Shown: in pieces, positions 17,376 through 24,422 of the stretch
Layout of the letters: the number at the start of each line of letters is the position of its first letter
Position numbering within the stretch: position 1 is the first letter of the stretch
Assembly: GCA_904418995.1 (NCBI GenBank)
Contig: CAJFQF010000008.1
Span: 53,210 to 117,209, forward strand
Source of the DNA: Heritagella_A intestinalis
GTDB taxonomy: Bacteria > Bacillota > Clostridia > Oscillospirales > Acutalibacteraceae
Direction: 5' to 3'
DNA: 64,000 nt
Translations under genes and position numbers: made by a program
The notes under the pieces: model-generated
Seen by the model: the letters and a program-made list of their open reading frames with translations, nothing else
The model's database searches: none
Told to the model about the DNA's origin: nothing

Positions 17376-18232
17376 TTCCTTGCCGCCTCCTGTGATGATT
17401 TTTCCATACGCCGCAAAGGCTCGTCCATGCTGCCGGAACGGAAACCCTCTAAATCCAGCGTCACATAGTCAAACCCGAGATTCTTGATCTTTCCGGTAAT
17501 CTCCTCCATAACCGCCCCAAAACGCCCGAAATCTGCCGGGAGAATTTCAATCCGCGCCAAATTTTCATGAACCCGCAGGCGGCATACCGGAAAGCCCGCC
17601 TGTTTTAGCAGTTCTTCCCCCTCTGCCGCCTGTCGCAGTTTTTCCGGAGTCAGCCGGTCCCCATAGGGTAGCCGGGTCGCCATGCAGGGGCTGGAAGGCT
17701 TTCGGCTCACAGCCAGGCCCATCTCTTTGGCCAAATGGCGAACTTCCTCTTTTGTCATCTCCGCTTCAGCCAGAGGGCTGCGGACTTCCAACTCCCGCAA
17801 AGCCCGAAGGCCCGGCCGGTATTCTGAAAGATCATCATAATTGGTGCCGTCCACCGCCACAGCAAGGCCAGCCTTTCGAGCCGTTTCCCACAAAGTTTGG
17901 AAAAGCAGCCGCTTGCACCGATAGCACCGGTCCGGAGGGTTTTGCATAATGGCCGGATCGGAAAATTCATCCACCCGCACCACCTCCAAAGGCACGCCCA
18001 TAGCCTCGGCCTGCTGCTTTGCGTCCGTCTCATCCGCCGGGGGATGCAGCTGGGTGGCAAACAATACCCCGCGGAGGCTCCCCACAGGAAGACCATGCTC
18101 CCTGCGAAGAGCCTCCGCCAGGCACAGCAGGACGGCGCTGTCCACCCCGCCGGAAAAGGCTACACAGAGCCCTTCTGGCAGCAGGCAGGACAGGATTTCT
18201 TTTAGTTTCCGCACCTTTCCTGCATATTCCAT
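17372..18232 (-). CDS. larE: ATP-dependent sulfur transferase LarE
   Basis: Adenylates and thiolates the carboxylates made by LarB. 286 residues; the PP-loop SGGVDS is at 27-32. A cysteine at 183 in PSSPCMATR is in the region of the sulfur-donor cysteine that is sacrificed in the Lactiplantibacillus enzyme. Two further cysteines at 103 and 106 (RCYRCK) give the three-cysteine arrangement of LarE types reported to hold a 4Fe-4S cluster and to work catalytically; that this one does so is inference. It begins 2 bases after the asnS stop and overlaps larB by 4 bases. Confidence 0.94.
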   Translation of the reverse strand: MEYAGKVRKLKEILSCLLPEGLCVAFSGGVDSAVLLCLAEALRREHGLPVGSLRGVLFATQLHPPADETDAKQQAEAMGVPLEVVRVDEFSDPAIMQNPPDRCYRCKRLLFQTLWETARKAGLAVAVDGTNYDDLSEYRPGLRALRELEVRSPLAEAEMTKEEVRHLAKEMGLAVSRKPSSPCMATRLPYGDRLTPEKLRQAAEGEELLKQAGFPVCRLRVHENLARIEILPADFGRFGAVMEEITGKIKNLGFDYVTLDLEGFRSGSMDEPLRRMEKSSQEAARN

Positions 18233-18234
18233 TG

Positions 18235-19629
18235 TTAAAACTCCGCGCTGCCCGTCGTCCGGGGGAACAGAAGCACGTCCCGGATGTTGGCAATGCCGGT
18301 GAGATACATGACCATGCGCTCAAAGCCCAGACCAAAGCCGGCGTGCTTGGTTCCGCCATAACGGCGCAGATCCAGATACCACCAGTAGTCCTTTTCGTCC
18401 AGGTCCAGCTCTTTCATACGAGCCTGGAGCAGATCCAGCCGCTCCTCACGCTGGCTGCCGCCGATGATCTCGCCAATACCCGGCACCAACATATCCACTG
18501 CCGCCACCGTCTTGCCGTCATCGTTGAGGCGCATATAGAAGGCCTTGATCTCCTTGGGATAGTCGGTGACGAACACGGGCTTTTTGAAGATTTCCTCCGT
18601 CAGATACCGTTCGTGCTCGGTCTGCAGGTCGCAGCCCCATTCCACCTTATACTCAAACTTATCGTTGTTCTTTTGCAGCAGTTCCACCGCCTCGGTGTAG
18701 GTCACCCGGGCAAAATCCGAATTGGCCACATGCTCCAACCGCTCAATGAGCCCTTTATCCACAAACTGATTGAAGAAGGCGATGTCCTGCGGGCAGGTCT
18801 CCATGACATACTTGATAATGTACTGGATCATGTCCTTGGCCAGGGCCATGTCGTCGTTGAGGTCGGCAAAGGCAATCTCCGGCTCAATCATCCAGAACTC
18901 CGCAGCGTGGCGGGGCGTATAGGATTTTTCCGCCCGGAAAGTGGGGCCGAAGGTGTAAATCTTGCCAAAGGCCTGGGCCATGCACTCGCCTTCCAGCTGG
19001 CCGGAAACCGTCAGGGAAGTGGGCTTGCCGAAAAAGTCCTGGCTGTAATCCACTTTGCCGTCTTCGGTGCGGGGCGGGTTTTCCAGGTCCAGGGTGGTCA
19101 CATGGAACATCTCCCCGGCGCCCTCGCAGTCACTGCCGGTAATCAGGGGCGTGTGGACATAGACAAAGCCCCGCTCGTTAAAGAATTTGTGGATAGCAAA
19201 TGCCGCCGCAGACCGCACCCGGAAAGCCGCGCTGAACAGGTTGGTCCGGGGACGAAGATGGGCGATGGTGCGCAGGTAATCCACCGTATGGCGCTTTTTC
19301 TGCAGGGGATAATCCGGGGTGGAAGGGCCTTCCACAACGATTTCCGCCGCGTGAATCTCAAAGGGCTGCTTGGCCTCGGGGGTCAGCAGCAGTTCGCCGG
19401 TCACGCACAGGGCGGCCCCAACGTTCTGCTTCGCGATCTCTTTGAAATTATTGATTTTATTCGCCTCAAATACGACCTGCACGCCCTTAAAGCAGCTGCC
19501 GTCATTCAAATCAATAAAACCCAGGTTCTTGGAATCGCGGATGGTCCTGGCCCAACCGCAGACGGTGATGGTTTTTCCGCCGTAAGCCGCCGCGTCCTGA
19601 TACAGGGCGGCAATTTCTGTGCGTTCCAT
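18235..19629 (-). CDS. asnS: Asparaginyl-tRNA synthetase
   Basis: Class IIb synthetase that charges tRNA(Asn). 464 residues: N-terminal OB-fold anticodon domain (with GWARTIRDSKNLGFIDLNDG), then catalytic motifs including FRAEKSYTPRHAAEFWMIEPE, and motif 3 near the C-terminus (GLGFERMVMYLTG). It ends FPRTTGSAEF, matching the family tail. Start at 19629 with GGAG 8 bases upstream; the longer frame reaches back past the promoter. The leader is only about 60 bases, too short for a T-box. It heads the operon that continues into larE-larB-larC. Confidence 0.96.
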   Translation of the reverse strand: MERTEIAALYQDAAAYGGKTITVCGWARTIRDSKNLGFIDLNDGSCFKGVQVVFEANKINNFKEIAKQNVGAALCVTGELLLTPEAKQPFEIHAAEIVVEGPSTPDYPLQKKRHTVDYLRTIAHLRPRTNLFSAAFRVRSAAAFAIHKFFNERGFVYVHTPLITGSDCEGAGEMFHVTTLDLENPPRTEDGKVDYSQDFFGKPTSLTVSGQLEGECMAQAFGKIYTFGPTFRAEKSYTPRHAAEFWMIEPEIAFADLNDDMALAKDMIQYIIKYVMETCPQDIAFFNQFVDKGLIERLEHVANSDFARVTYTEAVELLQKNNDKFEYKVEWGCDLQTEHERYLTEEIFKKPVFVTDYPKEIKAFYMRLNDDGKTVAAVDMLVPGIGEIIGGSQREERLDLLQARMKELDLDEKDYWWYLDLRRYGGTKHAGFGLGFERMVMYLTGIANIRDVLLFPRTTGSAEF

Positions 19630-19699
19630 TTTCTTCACTCCTACGTCAAGTCTTTTTCGAATGAGGACAGAAATAGATTCTTCTCCCATTACTTTTACT

Positions 19700-19728
19700 A
19701 TATTATCGCATTGCCCTGCTTCTTGCAA
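19700..19728 (-). promoter_or_regulatory. asnS-lar promoter
   Basis: Minus-strand TTGCAA (19723-19728), 17-base spacer, TAATAT (19700-19705). Confidence 0.75.
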
Positions 19729-19789
19729 GTTTTTTCTTTTCCCAGAAGTGACAGGTATTTTAAAAAATCTGCCTTTACAGGAAAAGCGA

Positions 19790-19818
19790 TTGCACTTTTT
19801 TGCAAAACCATGTACAAT
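19790..19818 (+). promoter_or_regulatory. Promoter of the RING/zinc-ribbon gene
   Basis: TTGCAC (19790-19795), 17-base spacer, TACAAT (19813-19818); back to back with the asnS promoter. Confidence 0.7.
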
Positions 19819-19893
19819 AACAGCAGTACGTCACGGCGAACCTCCTTTTTGAAAGGACGCCAAAATTTCTGTAATTGACTCGGAGGAAACACC

Positions 19894-20964
19894 ATGCTTG
19901 ATTATACCGGTATCCGATGCCCTGTCTGTGACAAACCGTTTCAGCCTGGCGATGATATTGTAGTCTGCCCCCAATGCGGCGCCCCCTATCATCGGGAATG
20001 TTACCAAAAAGAGGGGAAATGTAAATTTGATGACTTACACGCAGAGGGAAAAAGCTGGGCGCCGCCCGCTTCTCCAGAAGCTCCTGACGTGAGTGCGGAA
20101 ATCAAAGACCAGGAATGCCCTAACTGCGGCAAGCTCAATGCCCACAGCGCCCTGTTCTGCGACCAGTGCGGCGCTTCCCTGTCCGGGGAGCCGGCCCGGC
20201 ACAAAAACCAAAAGCAAAACGTACAGAATCCTTATGGGAACCCGCCTCCTCAGGGAGGCAACCCTTTCCCCGGCTCAGGGTCTCCTTTTCCTGGCGGCGG
20301 TGTGGGTGGCTCCCCTATGCCCTTTGCTCTGGACCCTATGGGCGGCGTGGGGCCGGACGAGCTTATTGACGATATTCCCGCCAAGGAAGTGGCCAAGCTG
20401 GTACAGAACAACACCGCTTACTATCTCCCCACCTTCCGGAACCAGAAAAAATACCGGCGCAACCGCTTTAATTTCTGCGCTTTCCTGTTTTCCGGCCCGT
20501 GGATGCTCTATCGCAAGCAGTATAAGCTGGGCTCCATTATCACTGTCATTGTGTTTGCCCTGTATATTGCCTCTACCTATGTGAACATCGTTTGGTCGTC
20601 TCCTCTGATGGTAGACCTGCTTACCCAGATTGGTGTGGATTTTTCCTCTTCCGCCCCCATTTCCCCTCAACAATGGAATGCCGCTTTACAGCTGGCCATG
20701 GAAAATCCCCACGACACCCTTCTGGTTCTCCTGCCTTCCTTGCTTTTAGGCCTGATTTTAGTGGTCATGATTATCATGGGGTTCGTAGGAAACCGCCTGT
20801 ATATGAATCACTGCGTCAAAACCATCCACAAGATTCAGCAGGAAAAGCTTCCCACCGCAGAATACAATGTGCAGATGCAGAGCCGGGGCGGGATCAACAT
20901 CCCTCTGACCATTTGCCTCATTGTCTGCTATTTCATTGTAAATTTCCTGCCCAATTTCCTGTAA
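19894..20964 (+). CDS. Membrane protein with prokaryotic RING finger, zinc ribbon and DUF2628-like region
   Basis: 356 residues. At 9-43 a RING-like cysteine/histidine cluster CPVC...CPQCGAPYHRECY...C; at about 74-91 a zinc ribbon CPNCG...CDQCG; then a Gly/Pro-rich linker (about 108-148). The C-terminal half has FNFCAFLFSGPWMLYRKQY followed by hydrophobic helices, as in DUF2628 proteins. Bacterial RING-like domains of this kind have no proven ligase role, so I assign none. GGAGG is 7 bases before the ATG. Monocistronic by promoter and terminator. The zinc modules should face the cytoplasm. Confidence 0.8.
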   Translation: MLDYTGIRCPVCDKPFQPGDDIVVCPQCGAPYHRECYQKEGKCKFDDLHAEGKSWAPPASPEAPDVSAEIKDQECPNCGKLNAHSALFCDQCGASLSGEPARHKNQKQNVQNPYGNPPPQGGNPFPGSGSPFPGGGVGGSPMPFALDPMGGVGPDELIDDIPAKEVAKLVQNNTAYYLPTFRNQKKYRRNRFNFCAFLFSGPWMLYRKQYKLGSIITVIVFALYIASTYVNIVWSSPLMVDLLTQIGVDFSSSAPISPQQWNAALQLAMENPHDTLLVLLPSLLLGLILVVMIIMGFVGNRLYMNHCVKTIHKIQQEKLPTAEYNVQMQSRGGINIPLTICLIVCYFIVNFLPNFL

Positions 20965-20986
20965 AACTTCTAAAAATCGCTTCTGT

Positions 20987-21033
20987 CTCCCCCGTTTTCC
21001 GGCATTGCGCCTGAATGGGGGAGTTTCTCGTTT
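20987..21033 (+). terminator. Terminator after the RING gene
   Basis: CTCCCCC (20987-20993) pairs with GGGGGAG (21017-21023), followed by TTTCTCGTTT. Confidence 0.65.
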
Positions 21034-21060
21034 AAGGCGGCAAAAATATTGAAAAAAAGC

Positions 21061-21089
21061 TTGACCAGCCCGATTCTCACTGGTATAAT
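21061..21089 (+). promoter_or_regulatory. rpsF operon promoter
   Basis: TTGACC (21061-21066), 17-base spacer, TATAAT (21084-21089). Confidence 0.9.
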
Positions 21090-21095
21090 AGGTCT

Positions 21096-21189
21096 GTTGG
21101 CTGCGCCATTTATGTGATCGCGGCCTTCTATAAAATCCTTGCTCCCCCTAATGGGAGGAGCCTTACGTCCAAAAGGAGGTGCAACAAGC
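21096..21189 (+). promoter_or_regulatory. Leader of rpsF-ssb-rpsR, candidate S6:S18 autoregulatory RNA
   Basis: The roughly 95-base leader has a GC-rich hairpin with a bulge, GCTCCCCC-TAAT-GGGAGGAGC (about 21142-21162), just upstream of the AGGAGG of rpsF. In many bacteria this operon carries a leader bound by the S6:S18 dimer. Position and a bulged stem fit, but I did not match the consensus base by base. Confidence 0.4.
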
Positions 21190-21540
21190 ATGACCGAGAT
21201 TATCAATTCCTATGAAACCGTGTTCATCCTCTCCACAAAGCTGGGTGAGGAAGGTGCTGCCGCTGTTGTTGAGAAGTTCAAGGGTCTCATCGACAAGCAC
21301 GGCACTGTGGAAAGCGTGGACGACTGGGGCAAGCGCCGTCTGGCCTATCCCATCGCGAAGCAGACCGAGGGCTACTACACCCTGATCAACTTCAAGAGCG
21401 CCCCCGCCTTCACCGCTGAGCTGGACCGCGTCTTCAAGATCACCGATGGCGTTCTCCGCTCCATTATTGTCAAAAAGGAAATCAAAAACGAGAAGAAGCA
21501 GCCTGCCCCGGCAGCCGAAGTGACTGCTGACGCTGAATAA
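21190..21540 (+). CDS. rpsF: 30S ribosomal protein S6
   Basis: 116 residues; binds S18 and the central domain of 16S rRNA. N-terminal YETVFILSTKLGEE, central WGKRRLAYPIAKQTEGYYTLINF and the Ala/Pro/Glu-rich tail are typical. AGGAGG lies 10 bases before the ATG at 21190. First gene of the conserved rpsF-ssb-rpsR operon. Confidence 0.97.
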   Translation: MTEIINSYETVFILSTKLGEEGAAAVVEKFKGLIDKHGTVESVDDWGKRRLAYPIAKQTEGYYTLINFKSAPAFTAELDRVFKITDGVLRSIIVKKEIKNEKKQPAPAAEVTADAE

Positions 21541-21554
21541 GGGAGTGGATCACA

Positions 21555-22055
21555 GTGCTGAATGTTGCTGTTTTAATGGGACGCCTGGTGGCGGACCCGG
21601 AACTGCGCCACACCCCTAACGGGATTGCTGTTACCACATTCACTGTTGCAGTAGATCGCGGTTACGCCAAGGCTGGCACAGAGCGTCAGACTGATTTTAT
21701 TGACGTAGTCGCTTGGAGAGCTACTGCTGAGTTTGTCTGCAAATACTTCCGTAAGGGTCAAATGATTGCGGTAGAGGGTTCTATCCAGACCCGCAGTTAT
21801 ACGGACCGGGACGGAAATAAGCGTAAAGCTTTTGAAATTCAGGCAAACAATGTCAGCTTTACGGAATCTAAGCGCAGCAGTGAAAACGCTACGTACGGCG
21901 GCGACAGCGGCCGAAGCTATGATTCCGGCAGCAGTTATTCTTCCAGCTATTCTTCCAACAAACCGGTTGCTGTGGAAGAACCTGCGCCCGCTTATACCAG
22001 CGGTGATTCCGGCGATTTCGAAGAAATCCCGATGGATGATGACCTTCCCTTCTAA
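21555..22055 (+). CDS. ssb: Single-stranded DNA-binding protein
   Basis: 166 residues. The OB fold occupies about 1-105 (LNVAVLMGRLVADPELR, FIDVVAWRATAEFVCKYFRKGQ, GSIQTRSYTDRDGNKR). A Ser/Tyr/Gly-rich linker follows and the protein ends DFEEIPMDDDLPF, the acidic hook that recruits repair and replication partners. GTG start with GGGAG 9 bases upstream, 14 bases after rpsF. Confidence 0.97.
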   Translation: MLNVAVLMGRLVADPELRHTPNGIAVTTFTVAVDRGYAKAGTERQTDFIDVVAWRATAEFVCKYFRKGQMIAVEGSIQTRSYTDRDGNKRKAFEIQANNVSFTESKRSSENATYGGDSGRSYDSGSSYSSSYSSNKPVAVEEPAPAYTSGDSGDFEEIPMDDDLPF

Positions 22056-22123
22056 GAGGATGGTCTCCCCTACCCTATCATTTTGATTGCATTTTTGATA
22101 ATTTTAGAAGGAGGAACTTTCCC

Positions 22124-22366
22124 ATGGCAGAAAGAAACGAGAACCGCCGTGGACGCAAGGGCCGCAGAAAGGTCTGCAGCTTCTGCGTTGACAAGGTGGA
22201 AACCATTGATTACAAGGATGTCGCCAGACTGCGCCGCTTCATTTCTGAGCGCGCCAAGATCCTGCCCCGCCGTGTGACCGGCACTTGTGCCCGTCATCAG
22301 CGTGAGCTGACGGTCGCTATCAAGCGTGCCCGTCATCTGGCCCTCCTGCCCTTCAGCAGCGATTGA
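22124..22366 (+). CDS. rpsR: 30S ribosomal protein S18
   Basis: 80 residues; basic N-terminus RRGRKGRRKVCSFC carries a CxxC zinc pair, with a further cysteine in TGTCARHQRELTVAIKRAR. Such cysteine-containing (C+) S18 forms imply zinc dependence, and C- paralogues elsewhere would replace it under zinc limitation. AAGGAGG precedes the ATG. Last gene of the S6-SSB-S18 operon. Confidence 0.97.
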   Translation: MAERNENRRGRKGRRKVCSFCVDKVETIDYKDVARLRRFISERAKILPRRVTGTCARHQRELTVAIKRARHLALLPFSSD

Positions 22367-22399
22367 TTTCGAAAACCTGCTGAGGCTTTCTCTTACTTG

Positions 22400-22436
22400 A
22401 AAAGCGGACGAGGTTTTCGTCCGCTTTTATTTTATT
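22400..22436 (+). terminator. rpsR operon terminator
   Basis: AAAGCGGACGA pairs with TTCGTCCGCTTT around GGTT and is followed by TTTATTTTATTTT. It ends just before the ribosome site of the next gene. Confidence 0.9.
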
Positions 22437-22453
22437 TTGGAGGGTTCGACGCC

Positions 22454-23230
22454 ATGTCAAAACTGTTCGACAACATGTTGGCTAAGTTTTTTGCGGTAAT
22501 CGTGATTATCCTCTTTATTGTTGGATTTCGCGAAATGATCTTAACTGACAGAAACGTCTCCAATGCATTTGGGGAACTCATGGGCATTTTGCCTTTTGCG
22601 GAGCCTATTGTAAACGCCGCCTGCACAATCCTGGGGTATCAGTATGAAATTCCCGTAATCAGCACCTCCTCTGTGCTGACAGACCTAATCCGGTTGGCCT
22701 TTATGGCGTGTCTGCAGCCTATTGTTATCGGTATTTTAACGCGTATTTTTCTTCCTATCCCATCGGGTTTAGACGTCTATCAGCAAGAAGAATATATGAA
22801 TCGCCTGGGCTATCGGATAAAAGAGCTGATCCTCACAGTGATTTTCACTCCGCTTCTGGCAGCATTTGCCTCCTGGCTTTCTTCCGCAATGTTCACTTTC
22901 TTTACAAACACCTTTGGCTCCGTACTTTCCGTGATTTCGGGAATCCTGGTTGTATTGATCGTGGCTGCGCTTTCCCTGTTTCCTCTGCTTGCAACGGGCA
23001 CAGCCTTGGGCGTAGCCCTTCTCTGGAGGCTGCTGGTCACCTTTGGCTCTAAAATGGTCGCTACTTTCGTTACCAGTGCTCTCTGCCTGGTGGTTTATGT
23101 CGCCATCTTGGGCGGGATTCAAGGGCAAATTGCTACTTCTATCATCGCCTTGGTTATCTGGCTGATTATCATGGATTTTGGATTAAACTGCTTACGGCGG
23201 GCTGTAGTAAGCACTCCCAAACGCTATTGA
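22454..23230 (+). CDS. Polytopic membrane protein, unknown function
   Basis: 258 residues, about six predicted membrane helices (first at 12-30, then near 75-95, 115-140, 155-175, 180-205 and 220-240), no cysteine motif and no recognisable transporter signature. It ends basic (RRAVVSTPKRY). The ATG at 22454 has GGAGGG 9 bases upstream. It begins straight after the rpsR terminator without an obvious promoter of its own, and precedes the amidohydrolase by 69 bases. I do not recognise the family. Confidence 0.6.
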   Translation: MSKLFDNMLAKFFAVIVIILFIVGFREMILTDRNVSNAFGELMGILPFAEPIVNAACTILGYQYEIPVISTSSVLTDLIRLAFMACLQPIVIGILTRIFLPIPSGLDVYQQEEYMNRLGYRIKELILTVIFTPLLAAFASWLSSAMFTFFTNTFGSVLSVISGILVVLIVAALSLFPLLATGTALGVALLWRLLVTFGSKMVATFVTSALCLVVYVAILGGIQGQIATSIIALVIWLIIMDFGLNCLRRAVVSTPKRY

Positions 23231-23299
23231 TTTTAAAAAATCAGTTTACGCAAAATTACGCAAATTTTGTCCGCTTTTCTGCAAATTGGAGGGATTTTG

Positions 23300-24103
23300 A
23301 TGCTCATTGATTTTCACACCCACGTATTTCCCGATCCCATCGCCAAAAAGGCCATTCCCAAGCTGGCGGCTATTTGCGGCTGCCCCAATCAGACAGACGG
23401 AACAGTTTCCGATACCCAGGAAAAAATGAAGGCATGGGGGGTAGACGCTTTTGTCCTTATGCACATCGCCACCACTCCTACCCAACACACTTCCGTCAAT
23501 AATTTTGCAGCTTCTATCCAAAAAGGGAATGTCTTTTGTTTTGGCAGCGTCCATCCCCGAGCACAGGATCCCATTGGGGAAATACAGCGCATCCATAGCC
23601 TGGGCTTGCGGGGAATAAAATTTCATCCGGACTATCAGGAATTCATGGTGGATGATCCCCAGGTATTTCCTCTCTATGAAGAAGCCGCTGGCCTGGGTTT
23701 GCCGGTGCTCTTCCATGCAGGCAGGGACCCCCTCTCCCCCAACTTGGTTCACGCCCCCTCTGAAAAGCTGGCGAAAATTGCTGACCAATTTCCCAACCTG
23801 ACGATTATTGCCGCTCACATGGGCGGCATGGATACGCCAGACGAAGCAGAGGCCTTCTTGTTGGGAAAGCCTAATGTTTATCTGGATACGGCTTTTATTT
23901 CTCATTATTTGCAGCCAGAACAGGCCGCCCATATGATGCGCCGCCATGGATTGGAGCGTATCCTTTTTGGCAGTGATTGCCCCTGGAGCGACCCCAGAGA
24001 TGAGCGGGCCTTTTTGGAGCGCTGTGGGTTTTCCGCGAAAGAGCTGGACATGATTTTTGCAGAAAACGCCTGTAATTTGCTACATCTTCCCGAGAATTTC
24101 TAA
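23300..24103 (+). CDS. Amidohydrolase 2 family metal-dependent hydrolase
   Basis: 267 residues, TIM-barrel metal hydrolase. The metal motif HTH is at 6-8 (IDFHTHVFPDP); HPD, FHAGRDP and AAHMGG contribute further histidines; the closing aspartate is in LFGSDCPW. These match the family with ACMSD- and o-hydroxybenzoate-decarboxylase-like members (PF04909). Substrate unknown. GGAGG is 7 to 8 bases before the ATG at 23300. Probably co-transcribed with the membrane protein upstream. Confidence 0.85.
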   Translation: MLIDFHTHVFPDPIAKKAIPKLAAICGCPNQTDGTVSDTQEKMKAWGVDAFVLMHIATTPTQHTSVNNFAASIQKGNVFCFGSVHPRAQDPIGEIQRIHSLGLRGIKFHPDYQEFMVDDPQVFPLYEEAAGLGLPVLFHAGRDPLSPNLVHAPSEKLAKIADQFPNLTIIAAHMGGMDTPDEAEAFLLGKPNVYLDTAFISHYLQPEQAAHMMRRHGLERILFGSDCPWSDPRDERAFLERCGFSAKELDMIFAENACNLLHLPENF

Positions 24104-24112
24104 GAATAGCCC

Positions 24113-24141
24113 TTGTAAAATATTACATTTGGAGATATAAT
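24113..24141 (+). promoter_or_regulatory. Promoter of the 52-residue membrane peptide
   Basis: TTGTAA (24113-24118), 17-base spacer, TATAAT (24136-24141). Confidence 0.8.
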
Positions 24142-24192
24142 GAAAAGCAAGCAGAACGATTCTGCTCCCCCTTTTGAAAGGAGTTGTTTTTC

Positions 24193-24351
24193 ATGAAAAA
24201 AAGTACCGTATTCTTTTTGAGTGCACTCTCTATGCTGATCGGAGTGATTATCGGCTTAGCCTGCGCATCTACCAATAAGGGCAACAGACGCGGCAGTAAC
24301 TATTTTGACAGCAAGGACGAAGAGGATCAGGAAGACCTTTACGGCTGCTAA
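24193..24351 (+). CDS. Small single-span membrane protein (52 residues)
   Basis: Starts MKKSTVFFLSALSMLIGVII, a signal-anchor-like helix up to about residue 24 with a cysteine at its end (GLACAS), then a basic patch (NKGNRRG) and an acidic tail DSKDEEDQEDLYGC. AAAGGAG lies 9 bases before the ATG. It has its own promoter (24113) and a tight terminator (24371), which argues strongly that it is expressed. The cysteine at 24 might suggest a lipoprotein, but the surrounding LACA is a poor lipobox. Function unknown. Confidence 0.75.
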   Translation: MKKSTVFFLSALSMLIGVIIGLACASTNKGNRRGSNYFDSKDEEDQEDLYGC

Positions 24352-24370
24352 ACTCTTATGAAAAGACGCA

Positions 24371-24411
24371 AAAAGGACGCATGGACAAGTTTTCCATGCG
24401 TCCTTTTGATT
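24371..24411 (+). terminator. Bidirectional terminator
   Basis: AAAAGGACGCATGGA pairs with TCCATGCGTCCTTTT around a short loop; it closes the small membrane gene and the convergent pseudokinase gene. Confidence 0.9.
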
Positions 24412-24422
24412 TGCTTGATTAC

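Noticed and set aside
19630..19730. A T-box leader for asnS
   Set aside because: The predicted leader is only about 60 bases and shows no T-box bulge sequence or terminator.
18019..19878. A 619-codon frame opposite larE and asnS
   Set aside because: Both opposite genes are certain, and the frame is simply stop-poor antisense of biased codons.
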